Shown here in pieces: positions 1 through 5,401 of a DNA stretch of 5,401 nt. Under the pieces are notes generated by a model. That model was not told the origin of the DNA and searched no databases. It saw nothing but the letters and a program-made list of their open reading frames with translations. Numbering within the stretch: position 1 is the first letter of the stretch; each line of letters starts with the position of its first letter. This stretch comes from Acidimicrobiia bacterium (GTDB lineage: Bacteria; Actinomycetota; Acidimicrobiia; IMCC26256; BP-133), in assembly GCA_025934385.1 (NCBI GenBank), contig JAICYE010000192.1, forward strand, positions 1-5,401. Direction: 5' to 3'. Position numbers and translations under genes: made by a program.

Positions 1-1350
1 CTGGTCGATCGGATCATTGAGTTCCGAGAACGCGTTGGCCAACTCCCGGCCGGCCACGATGACCTCGAAGCGCTCGACGAGGGCGGCGTCGTCGCGGTGG
101 GGCCGGGCCAGCGGCGAGACCTCCCGCGGGTAGTCGAGGACGAACGTCGGGCCGGCGATGGCGTGCTCGGTCGTCTTCTCGTAGATCTCGAGGACGAGCT
201 TGCCCGGCCCCCACTTCGGGTCGTAGGGCACGCCGAGATCGTCACAGATCCGGTGGAGGTCGGCCGGGGCCATCGACGGGTGGACATCGACGCCGGCATG
301 CTCCTGGATGAGCTCCCGGAGGGTGCGCCGGGGCCAGGGCGGGGCGAGGCCGAGAGTGCGCCCGTCCCCGGGACGCTCGGAGGAGGGGTCGCTCGGGAAG
401 GGGACGGTGGTCGAGCCGGTGGCCTCCTGGGCGGCGTGGGCGACCAGCTCCTCGGTCAGCGTCATCATGTCGGTGTAGTCGGCGTAGGCCTGGTAGGCCT
501 CGAGCATCGTGAACTCGGGGTTGTGCCGGGTCGAGAGCCCCTCGTTGCGGAACACCCGGCCGATCTCGTAGACCCGCTCGAATCCCGCCACGATCAGCCG
601 CTTCAGGTACAGCTCGGGGGCGATCCGCAGGTAGAGGTCCATGTCGAGGGCGTTGTGGTGGGTGACGAAGGGGCGGGCGGCGGCGCCACCGGGGACGGGG
701 TGGAGGACGGGCGTCTCCACCTCGACGTAGGCCCGGGCGTCGAGGAAGCGGCGGATGGCGCTGATGGCGGCGAAGCGGACCTGGAAGACCCGGCGGGCCT
801 CGTCGTTGACGATGAGGTCGACGTAGCGACGCCGGAACCGGGTGTCGACGTCGGACAGGCCGTGCCACTTGTCGGGCAGCGGCCGGAGCGACTTGGCCAG
901 CAGCGTGAAGGCGCGGACCTTGACGGACAGCTCCCCCCGGCGGGTGGTCATGACCTCGCCCTCGACGCCGACCCAGTCGCCGAGGTCCAGCCGGGCGAAC
1001 TCGGCCATCACCTCCTCGCCCACCTCGGCCTGGGAGACGAAGAGCTGGATGGCGGCGGTGCCGTCCCGGAGGGTGGCGAAGATCAGCTTGCCCTGCCGGC
1101 GGATGAGCAGGAGCCGGCCGGCGACCCGGACGGTGGCGCCGGTCTCGGTGCCGGGCTCGAGTCCGCCGTACTCGTCGTGGAGCGACTGCGCCGTCCGGTC
1201 GCGGTCGAAGCGGACGGGGTAGGGCTCGCCGCCGGCGGCCCGGATGGCCTCGACCTCGGCGACGCGCCGGGCGTACTCGTCGACCACGACGGGTTCGCCG
1301 AACGCCTCGCCACTCGGAATCCCCTCGGGGGAGATCGTCTGGTCAGTCAT
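1..1350 (-). CDS. lysS: Lysyl-tRNA synthetase, class II (3'-truncated by window edge)
   Basis: This enzyme charges tRNA-Lys with lysine using ATP, in the cytoplasm, normally as a homodimer. The visible 450 codons run without a stop from ATG at 1350 to the left edge. An N-terminal extension is followed by an OB-fold anticodon-binding domain at about residues 71-160 (TVRVAGRLLLIRRQGKLIF near its start). The class II catalytic core follows. Motif 1 lies around residues 195-215 (RRFLDARAYVEVETPVL). GGAAARPFVTHHNALD falls at about 221-236. Motif 2 is at 265-286 (GRVFRNEGLSTRHNPEF, with R268, E270, H276 and E279). The lysine-specific segments EVSPLAR and SELNDPIDQ end the fragment. Bacterial LysRS is about 500 residues, so some 50-60 residues with motif 3 should lie beyond the edge. 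The start is supported by a 4-bp ATGA overlap with the coaX stop, and the upstream Shine-Dalgarno match is weak, so translational coupling to coaX is likely. Residues 311-331 form a Pro/Ser/Gly-rich linker. The family call is secure. Confidence 0.97.
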   Translation of the reverse strand, partial: MTDQTISPEGIPSGEAFGEPVVVDEYARRVAEVEAIRAAGGEPYPVRFDRDRTAQSLHDEYGGLEPGTETGATVRVAGRLLLIRRQGKLIFATLRDGTAAIQLFVSQAEVGEEVMAEFARLDLGDWVGVEGEVMTTRRGELSVKVRAFTLLAKSLRPLPDKWHGLSDVDTRFRRRYVDLIVNDEARRVFQVRFAAISAIRRFLDARAYVEVETPVLHPVPGGAAARPFVTHHNALDMDLYLRIAPELYLKRLIVAGFERVYEIGRVFRNEGLSTRHNPEFTMLEAYQAYADYTDMMTLTEELVAHAAQEATGSTTVPFPSDPSSERPGDGRTLGLAPPWPRRTLRELIQEHAGVDVHPSMAPADLHRICDDLGVPYDPKWGPGKLVLEIYEKTTEHAIAGPTFVLDYPREVSPLARPHRDDAALVERFEVIVAGRELANAFSELNDPIDQ

Positions 1351-2147
1351 CGGTTCCGCTCGTACACGATCCGCAGACCGTAGAGCGTCAGCCAGGGTTC
1401 CTGGTGCTGGATGGTGGTCGACAGCGGGGCGATGAGGGCGGCCAGCCCGCCGGTGGCGACCACGGTGCAGTCGCCGAGCTCGTGCACGAAGCAGCGCACG
1501 AGGTGGTCGACCTGGCCGGTGAACCCGTGGATGGCCCCCGACTGGATCGACTCCACCGTCGACTTGCCGATGACGTTGCGGGGCGGGACGAGCTCGACCT
1601 TGCGGAGGCCGGCGGCCCGGCCGAAGAGGGCGTCCATCGACACCTCGATGCCCGGGAAGATGGCGCCGCCGAGGTACTCGCCCTTGGCGCTGACGGCGTC
1701 GAGCGTGGTGGCGGTGCCGAAATCGACGACGATGCTCGGGCCGCCGTAGAGGTCGTAGGCGGCCACGGCGTTGGCGATGCGGTCGGCGCCGACCTCCTTG
1801 GGGTTCTCGTAGAGGATCGGCATGCCGGTGCGGACGCCGGGCTCGATCACGCAGGGCGCGACCCCGAAGTGGCGCTCCGACATCTGCCGCAGGGCGGCAG
1901 TGACGCTCGGGACGACCGAAGAGATGGCGATGCCGGTGATCTGCTCCGTCGGGGTGACGCCGTGCCAGCCGAGGAACTGCCGCAGGAGGAGGGCGAGCTC
2001 GTCGGACGTCCGCTCGGCCACCGTGACGATCCGCCAGTGGTCGACGAGGTCGCCGTCCTTGCCGTCGGTGCCGGGCGTGCCGGCGCCGTCGGGCCCGAAC
2101 AGGCCGATGAGGGTCTGGGTGTTGCCGACGTCGATGGCGAGCAGCAT
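1347..2147 (-). CDS. coaX: Type III pantothenate kinase
   Basis: CoaX phosphorylates pantothenate to 4'-phosphopantothenate with ATP, the first committed step of CoA synthesis. It belongs to the ASKHA (acetate kinase/Hsc70/actin) fold superfamily and usually acts as a dimer needing a monovalent cation. The 266-residue product is close to the usual length of about 255-260. Visible motifs are the phosphate-binding DVGNT at 6-10, GADR at 120-123 (D122 aligns with the proposed catalytic base of the family), VDFGTATTLD at 141-150, PGIEVSMDALF at 165-175, GKSTVESIQSGAIHG at 194-208 and ATGG at 231-234. A Gly/Asp/Thr-rich stretch at about 18-34, between the first two strands, is longer than in typical homologues. 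The ATG start is preceded by AGGA four nucleotides upstream, which overlaps the nadC stop codon. The gene ends in a 4-bp overlap with lysS. Type III kinases are neither feedback-inhibited by CoA nor blocked by pantothenamides (family knowledge). In this operon the gene works downstream of panC and panD. Confidence 0.97.
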   Translation of the reverse strand: MLLAIDVGNTQTLIGLFGPDGAGTPGTDGKDGDLVDHWRIVTVAERTSDELALLLRQFLGWHGVTPTEQITGIAISSVVPSVTAALRQMSERHFGVAPCVIEPGVRTGMPILYENPKEVGADRIANAVAAYDLYGGPSIVVDFGTATTLDAVSAKGEYLGGAIFPGIEVSMDALFGRAAGLRKVELVPPRNVIGKSTVESIQSGAIHGFTGQVDHLVRCFVHELGDCTVVATGGLAALIAPLSTTIQHQEPWLTLYGLRIVYERNR

Positions 2148-2155
2148 GCGTTCCT
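2148..2155 (-). promoter_or_regulatory. Ribosome binding site of coaX
   Basis: On the minus strand AGGA (2152-2155) sits four nucleotides before the coaX ATG and shares bases with the TAG stop codon of nadC, so a ribosome ending nadC covers the coaX start region. Confidence 0.6.
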
Positions 2156-3014
2156 ATTCGAGGTCGAGGGCGATGTCGAGGACGGGCGCCGAGTGGGTCA
2201 GGGCGCCGACGGAGATGAGGTCGGCGCCGGCGGCGGCGTAGGCGGCGACGGTGTCGAGGCTGACGCGGCCCGACACCTCGATCGGCAGGGCGCCGGCGGC
2301 CAGGGCCACCGCCTTGGCGACCTCGTCGGGCGTCATGTTGTCGACCAGGGCGAGGTCCGCTCCGGCGGCCTTGGCCTCGGCCAGCTGGTCGAGCGTGTCG
2401 CACTCCACCTCGACCATGGCGCCGGGCCAGCGGGTGCGGGCCCGGTCCACCGCGTCGGCGATCCCGCAGTGCCGCAGGTGGTTGTCCTTGACGAGGACGG
2501 CGTCGGACAGGTTGCCCCGGTGGTTGGCGCCGCCGCCGGCCCGGACCGCCGCCTTCTCGAGGGCTCGGAGCCCTGGAGTGGTCTTGCGGGTGTCGCGGAT
2601 ACGGCACCGGCCAGGCTCGGCTACGGCGCCGGTCGCCGCGTCCACGTAGGCGTGGGTCAGCGTGGCGACGCCGGACAGATGGCCCAGGAAGTTGAGGGCG
2701 GACCGCTCGCCGGTGAGGATCGAGCGGAGCGGCCCGGCCACGGTGCCGATGCGTTGCCCGGCCTCGAGGCGGTCGCCGTCCTGCGCGTCCCAGCTCACGG
2801 TCACGGCGGGGTCGAGCTGGGCGAACACCTCGCCGGCGGCGGCGGTCCCGGCCAGCACGCCGGCCCTGCGAGCGACGAAGGACCCGGTCCCGGCGGCATC
2901 GATCGGGATGAGGGCACTCGACGTGAGGTCGCCGAGCACGCCGACGTCCTCCGCCAGCGCCCGGGCGACCGCCTCCCGGACGGACCTGACGGGCGGGTCG
3001 AAGTCGCCGCTCAC
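2154..3014 (-). CDS. nadC: Quinolinate phosphoribosyltransferase (nicotinate-nucleotide pyrophosphorylase, carboxylating)
   Basis: NadC converts quinolinate and PRPP to nicotinate mononucleotide, CO2 and pyrophosphate, completing de novo synthesis of the NAD precursor; it is a cytoplasmic homodimer (or higher oligomer). The 286-residue product has normal length. Family motifs are TGERSALNFL at 101-110, DTRKTTPGLR at 141-150, GGGANHRGNLSD at 160-171 (H165 and R166), VKDNH at 175-179, EVE at 202-204, VDNM at 224-227, EVSGRVSL at 246-253 and SVGALTHS at 268-275. The segment usually written SGG reads SGR here, a minor variant. I chose the GTG at 3014 because its GTGA overlaps the nadB stop by 4 bp, GGAGGG lies 9 nt upstream, and the protein then begins at the usual N-terminus. 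The frame stays open upstream to 3143, but that stretch lies over the nadB 3' end and resembles no NadC sequence. The gene ends 6 nt before coaX. Confidence 0.97.
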   Translation of the reverse strand: MSGDFDPPVRSVREAVARALAEDVGVLGDLTSSALIPIDAAGTGSFVARRAGVLAGTAAAGEVFAQLDPAVTVSWDAQDGDRLEAGQRIGTVAGPLRSILTGERSALNFLGHLSGVATLTHAYVDAATGAVAEPGRCRIRDTRKTTPGLRALEKAAVRAGGGANHRGNLSDAVLVKDNHLRHCGIADAVDRARTRWPGAMVEVECDTLDQLAEAKAAGADLALVDNMTPDEVAKAVALAAGALPIEVSGRVSLDTVAAYAAAGADLISVGALTHSAPVLDIALDLE

Positions 3015-4684
3015 CGTCTCCGGCCCTCCGGCTCCGGCACGGCGGCGGTGGCGGCCGGCACCCGCACCCGCCGGCCAGGGCCGAAGTGGACGATGCGCTC
3101 CAGCGGCTGGCGGGGGTCGGGGAAGTCGAGGCGGCGGTGGCAACCCCGGGACTCGTGGCGCTCGATGGCGGCCGCCACGACCGCCCGTCCGACCGTCAGG
3201 AGGTTGCCGAGCTCGGCGACGTCGCGCCCGTCGGCCGGGCCGGCGGCGAGGACGGCCTCGACGGCGGCGACGGCGTCCGCCGCCCGCGCCAGGCCCGGCC
3301 CGTCCCGGAGGACGCCGGCGAAGGTGGTCATACCGCGCTGCAGCCGATCCCGCAGGAGTCCCACCTCCAACTGGCGTTCATTTACCGGCCTATCGTCGGA
3401 AAACGAACGCCGGTTCGGGGCACGGGGCGCAGTGGCGTCGTCGAGCGGCACGCCGCGCATGGCGCCGGTCGGTTCGGGCCCGGTGCGGCCGCCGGCGATG
3501 GCCATGGCGGTCCGGTGGCCGAAGACCAGACCCTCCAGGAGGGAGTTCGACGCCAGGCGGTTGGCGCCGTGGACTCCGGTGCAGGCGGCCTCGCCGCAGG
3601 CCCACAGGCCCGGCAGGGAGGCGGCGCCGTCGACGTCGGTCACCACGCCGCCGCAGAGGTAGTGGGCGGCCGGCGCCACGGGCAGCCACTCCCGGGTCGG
3701 GTCGAGACCGGCGTCCCGGCAGTGGGCCCAGATCGTGGGGAACCGGCGGGGGAAGTCGTCGATCGACGTGGCGTCGAGCCACAGGTGGTCGAGGCGCCGC
3801 TCGACGAGACGGCGGGATATGGCCCGAGAGACGACGTCGCGGGGGGCTAGGTCGGCCAGCGGGTGCTCGGCGGCCATGAAGGCCACGCCCCGGTCGTCCC
3901 GGAGCAGGGCGCCCTCGCCCCGCAGGGCCTCGGACAGGAGCGGCCGGGGCATGACCGGGTGGTGGAGGGCGGTCGGGTGGAACTGCATGAACTCCACGTC
4001 GGCCACCGCCGCCCCGGCGGCCAGGGCCATGGCCACACCGTCGCCGGTCGACAGGGCCGGGTTCGTCGTCACCGAGTACAGCTGCCCGGCCCCGCCGCAG
4101 GCCAGGACGACGTGGCGGGCGGACACGACCACCGGGGCGACCCCGCCGGGGGGGACGGCGACCACGCCGGCCGCCCGTCCTCCCTCCGTATATATGGAGA
4201 GCGCCAGCCACCCCTCCCGCACGGTCACCCCGGGGTGGCCGGCGGTGGCGGCCACCAGCGCCCGCTCGACCTCGTGGCCGGTGGCGTCGCCGCCGGCGTG
4301 GACGACCCGGGCCAGCGAGTGGCCGCCCTCCCGGGCCAGCGCCAGCGGCCCGGAGCCGGGGCCCGAGCCGTCGCCGGCCCGATCCCGGTCGAACTCGGCG
4401 CCCAGCGCCATCAGCTCCCGGAGCCGGTCCGGGCCCTCCCCGACCAGGATCCGCACCGCCTCCGGGTCACACAGGCCCCCGCCGGCCGACAGGGTGTCGG
4501 AGAAGTGCAGGGCGGGCGAGTCGGCCGGCGCCAGCGCCGCCGCCACCCCGCCCTGGGCGTAGCGGGTGGCGGACGCCGCCAGTTCACCCTTGGTCAGGAT
4601 CGTGACCGAGAGGCCGGCCTCGGCGGCGGTGCGGGCGGCGGTGAGGCCGGCCACGCCCGAGCCGAGGACGAGTACCTCGGTCAC
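3011..4684 (-). CDS. nadB: L-aspartate oxidase
   Basis: NadB is a cytoplasmic FAD flavoenzyme of the succinate dehydrogenase/fumarate reductase flavoprotein family. It oxidises L-aspartate to iminoaspartate, using O2 or fumarate as acceptor; NadA then condenses the product to quinolinate. The 557-residue protein shows the dinucleotide-binding GSGVAGL at 8-14, TKGELAASATRYAQGGVAAA at 31-50, REGGHS at 118-123, QFHPTAL at 234-240, SEALRGEGALL at 251-261, APRDVVSRAI at 280-289, PAAHYLCGG at 338-346 and GANRLASNSLLEGLVFG at 373-389. H236, E252, R255, R282, H341 and R376 match the E. coli active-site positions as I remember them. A C-terminal helical domain follows a variable linker at about 400-435. 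The start must be GTG at 4684: the frame has a stop three codons upstream, and the nearby ATG at 4686 reads directly into TGA. It begins 1 nt after the panD stop with a weak Shine-Dalgarno, so coupling is likely. Two AT-rich palindromic patches in the gene are listed separately. Confidence 0.97.
   Translation of the reverse strand: MTEVLVLGSGVAGLTAARTAAEAGLSVTILTKGELAASATRYAQGGVAAALAPADSPALHFSDTLSAGGGLCDPEAVRILVGEGPDRLRELMALGAEFDRDRAGDGSGPGSGPLALAREGGHSLARVVHAGGDATGHEVERALVAATAGHPGVTVREGWLALSIYTEGGRAAGVVAVPPGGVAPVVVSARHVVLACGGAGQLYSVTTNPALSTGDGVAMALAAGAAVADVEFMQFHPTALHHPVMPRPLLSEALRGEGALLRDDRGVAFMAAEHPLADLAPRDVVSRAISRRLVERRLDHLWLDATSIDDFPRRFPTIWAHCRDAGLDPTREWLPVAPAAHYLCGGVVTDVDGAASLPGLWACGEAACTGVHGANRLASNSLLEGLVFGHRTAMAIAGGRTGPEPTGAMRGVPLDDATAPRAPNRRSFSDDRPVNERQLEVGLLRDRLQRGMTTFAGVLRDGPGLARAADAVAAVEAVLAAGPADGRDVAELGNLLTVGRAVVAAAIERHESRGCHRRLDFPDPRQPLERIVHFGPGRRVRVPAATAAVPEPEGRRR
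3015..3029 (-). promoter_or_regulatory. Ribosome binding site of nadC
   Basis: On the minus strand GGAGGG (3024-3029) lies nine nucleotides before the GTG at 3014, inside the last codons of nadB. A second GGAG (3018-3021) is only 3 nt away. Together with the GTGA overlap this fixes the nadC start. Confidence 0.65.
3373..3411. repeat. Imperfect inverted repeat (hairpin) inside nadB
   Basis: On the plus strand the left arm GGCGTTCATTTACCG (3373-3387) pairs with the right arm CGGAAAACGAACGCC (3397-3411) at 13 of 15 positions, around a 9-nt loop (3388-3396). The outer seven pairs are perfect. The repeat is in frame over NadB residues 425-438, the variable linker before the C-terminal helical domain. 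The patch is unusually AT-rich for this operon and uses codons rare in such genomes (TTT, AGG, GTA, AAT). It has no U-tract and lies mid-gene, so it is not a standard terminator. Its function is unknown; a folded mRNA element, a protein-binding site, a remnant of a small palindromic insertion, or chance are all possible. Confidence 0.6.
4184..4199. repeat. 16-bp near-palindrome in an AT-rich island of nadB
   Basis: The plus strand reads CTCCGTATATATGGAG. It equals its own reverse complement except at one symmetric pair (positions 5 and 12). It covers NadB residues around 162-167 and includes the tandem codons ATA-TAT, both rare in very GC-rich genomes. It could be a DNA-binding site or chance; nothing around it looks like a promoter. 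Confidence 0.4.
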
Positions 4685-4685
4685 A

Positions 4686-5084
4686 TCAGCTCAGTTCCGA
4701 GACCAGGTCGAAAGGGCCGTCGGGGCCGGTCACCGTGGGGTCGGGCACCGGCCGGTTCCGGTCGTCGACGTGGACGATGGTCGGGGTGAACCCCTCGAGC
4801 TCGGCGTCCTCGTAGTCGGCGTAGGTGATCACGATCACCCGGTCGCCGGGCTGCACCAGGCGGGCGGCGGCGCCGTTGAGCGTGACCTGCCCGGGCCCGC
4901 CGACGATGGCGTACGTCTCGAACCGGGCGCCGTTGTCGATGTCGAGGACGGCGACCTTCTCCCACTCGAGGATGTCGGCCAGCTCCATGAGCCCGGGGTC
5001 GAGCGAGATCGAGCCGACGTAGTTGAGGTCGGCCCCGGTCACCTTCGCCCGGTGGATCTTCGACTTCATCATCGTGCGGCGCAC
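4686..5084 (-). CDS. panD: Aspartate 1-decarboxylase (pyruvoyl-dependent) proenzyme
   Basis: PanD decarboxylates L-aspartate to beta-alanine, the amine half of pantothenate. It is a cytoplasmic tetramer made as a zymogen that cleaves itself before a serine to form the pyruvoyl cofactor. The 132-residue product has the family layout: R3-T4-M5, [19 protein letters not shown] at 7-25 with the Gly24-Ser25 cleavage site, catalytic-site K9, [12 protein letters not shown] at 49-60 with R54 and Y58, LNGAAARLV at 69-77, and [11 protein letters not shown] at 79-89. The start is GTG at 5084. AGGAGG sits four nucleotides upstream, and the resulting N-terminus matches the conserved MxRTM of the family. 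The two ATGs at 5072 and 5069 would remove that segment and are too far from the Shine-Dalgarno. With this start the gene overlaps panC by 16 bp. In actinobacteria, maturation is usually spontaneous rather than aided by PanZ (family knowledge). It ends 1 nt before nadB, so two aspartate-consuming enzymes are adjacent. Confidence 0.97.
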   Translation of the reverse strand: MRRTMMKSKIHRAKVTGADLNYVGSISLDPGLMELADILEWEKVAVLDIDNGARFETYAIVGGPGQVTLNGAAARLVQPGDRVIVITYADYEDAELEGFTPTIVHVDDRNRPVPDPTVTGPDGPFDLVSELS

Positions 5085-5401
5085 AGGCCCTCCTCGGCGG
5101 GGGCGACGGCAACTCCCAGGTCGACGACCGCCCCCTCGGCGTCGACGTGGATGGTCATGTTGTCGATCAGACGGACGTCGCCCACCCGGGCGGACACCGC
5201 CACCAGCACCTCACCGTCGAGCACGTGGACCGGCGCCAGCGTGTCGGTCGCCACCACCTCGGCGTACTCCAGCCGGACGAGCTCCTCGGTCGTGAGGACG
5301 TTGGCCACCACCCGGCGCAGCCGGGCGGCGTCGCGCTCCCCGGCGGCCACGACCAGATCGGCACCGGCCCGCAAGCCCCGGTGGAGCACCGTGGCCGCCT
5401 C
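5069..5401 (-). CDS. panC: Pantothenate synthetase (pantoate--beta-alanine ligase), C-terminal part
   Basis: PanC joins pantoate and beta-alanine with ATP through a pantoyl-adenylate to make pantothenate. Only the last 110 codons are in the window; the gene enters from the right edge and ends at TGA at 5069-5071. The fragment is the typical C-terminal dimerisation domain. It begins with the helix that follows the catalytic domain ([14 protein letters not shown]), then has [15 protein letters not shown] and [17 protein letters not shown], where RLIDN (5159-5173) is the best conserved C-terminal signature. A short tail of roughly 29 residues follows that motif. The nucleotide-binding HIGH-like and KMSKS-like motifs must lie outside the window. 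The GTG at 5389 is an internal codon and not a start, because the frame stays open to the edge with PanC-like sequence. Its product is the direct precursor of the CoaX substrate, and PanD, encoded next, supplies its beta-alanine. Confidence 0.93.
   Translation of the reverse strand, partial: EAATVLHRGLRAGADLVVAAGERDAARLRRVVANVLTTEELVRLEYAEVVATDTLAPVHVLDGEVLVAVSARVGDVRLIDNMTIHVDAEGAVVDLGVAVAPAEEGLCAAR
5085..5094 (-). promoter_or_regulatory. Ribosome binding site of panD
   Basis: On the minus strand AGGAGG (5089-5094) lies four nucleotides before the GTG at 5084, inside the 3' end of panC. It decides the panD start: the downstream ATG codons at 5072 and 5069 would be 16 and 19 nt away, which is too far. 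Confidence 0.8.

Noticed and set aside
97..1383. Long plus-strand open frame (428 codons) opposite lysS
   Set aside because: It mirrors the lysS codons, has biased Gly/Asp/Val/Glu composition and no recognisable motif; it is a compositional shadow.
3015..3143. Possible 43-residue N-terminal extension of nadC
   Set aside because: The open frame continues upstream, but it lies over the nadB 3' end, is Pro/Arg-rich and unlike NadC. The GTG at 3014 has a GTGA overlap, a Shine-Dalgarno sequence and the normal protein length.
3373..3411. Intrinsic transcription terminator
   Set aside because: The hairpin has no following U-tract on the minus strand, has AT pairs in mid-stem, and lies within an intact gene with three further genes downstream.
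1404..3662. Very long plus-strand open frame (752 codons) opposite coaX, nadC and part of nadB
   Set aside because: It runs antisense across three well-recognised genes, is full of low-complexity Gly/Ala/Arg/Val, and resembles no family. Long antisense open frames are an expected by-product of GC-rich codon use.
4681..4686. ATG directly followed by TGA at the panD/nadB junction as a start or a minimal open frame
   Set aside because: The ATG at 4686 is out of frame with nadB and stops at once. The GTG two bases later opens the NadB frame. A functional start-stop element cannot be supported from sequence alone.
1..5401. A novel defence, mobile or regulatory system
   Set aside because: Essentially the whole window is covered by six standard housekeeping genes on one strand. 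I saw no direct-repeat array, transposase, integrase, tRNA, attachment site or unknown gene.

Overview
The window is one uninterrupted stretch of a housekeeping biosynthetic operon from a very GC-rich bacterium. All genes lie on the minus strand. The strong G/C bias at third codon positions, three GTG starts out of five visible starts, and the gene order (panC-panD-...-coaX-...-lysS resembles the mycobacterial panC/panD/coaX/lysS locus, and nadB-nadC-coaX resembles Streptomyces, both from memory) point to an actinomycete (Actinomycetota). I cannot assign the lineage more finely; a deep-branching class such as Acidimicrobiia is only a guess.

Read in the direction of transcription (from high to low coordinates), the window holds the C-terminal third of panC (pantothenate synthetase, cut by the right edge), panD (aspartate 1-decarboxylase), nadB (L-aspartate oxidase), nadC (quinolinate phosphoribosyltransferase), coaX (type III pantothenate kinase) and lysS (class II lysyl-tRNA synthetase, cut by the left edge just after the conserved SELNDPIDQ segment). 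The genes are packed without real intergenic space: panC/panD overlap by 16 bp, panD/nadB are 1 nt apart, nadB/nadC overlap by 4 bp (GTGA), nadC/coaX are 6 nt apart, and coaX/lysS overlap by 4 bp (ATGA). No promoter, terminator, RNA gene, mobile element or CRISPR array is visible, and no stretch over 300 bases lacks a gene. The operon promoter must lie to the right of the window.

Together the genes supply two essential cofactors that draw on L-aspartate. PanD makes beta-alanine, PanC joins it to pantoate, and CoaX phosphorylates the pantothenate towards CoA. NadB oxidises aspartate to iminoaspartate, NadA (not in the window) would make quinolinate, and NadC converts that to nicotinate mononucleotide towards NAD. 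LysS charges tRNA-Lys and is linked by position rather than pathway.

I do not see a new system here. The least expected signals are two AT-rich, rare-codon islands inside nadB. One coincides with a long imperfect inverted repeat (15-bp arms, 13 matches, 9-nt loop) at 3373-3411, and the other with a 16-bp near-palindrome at 4184-4199.
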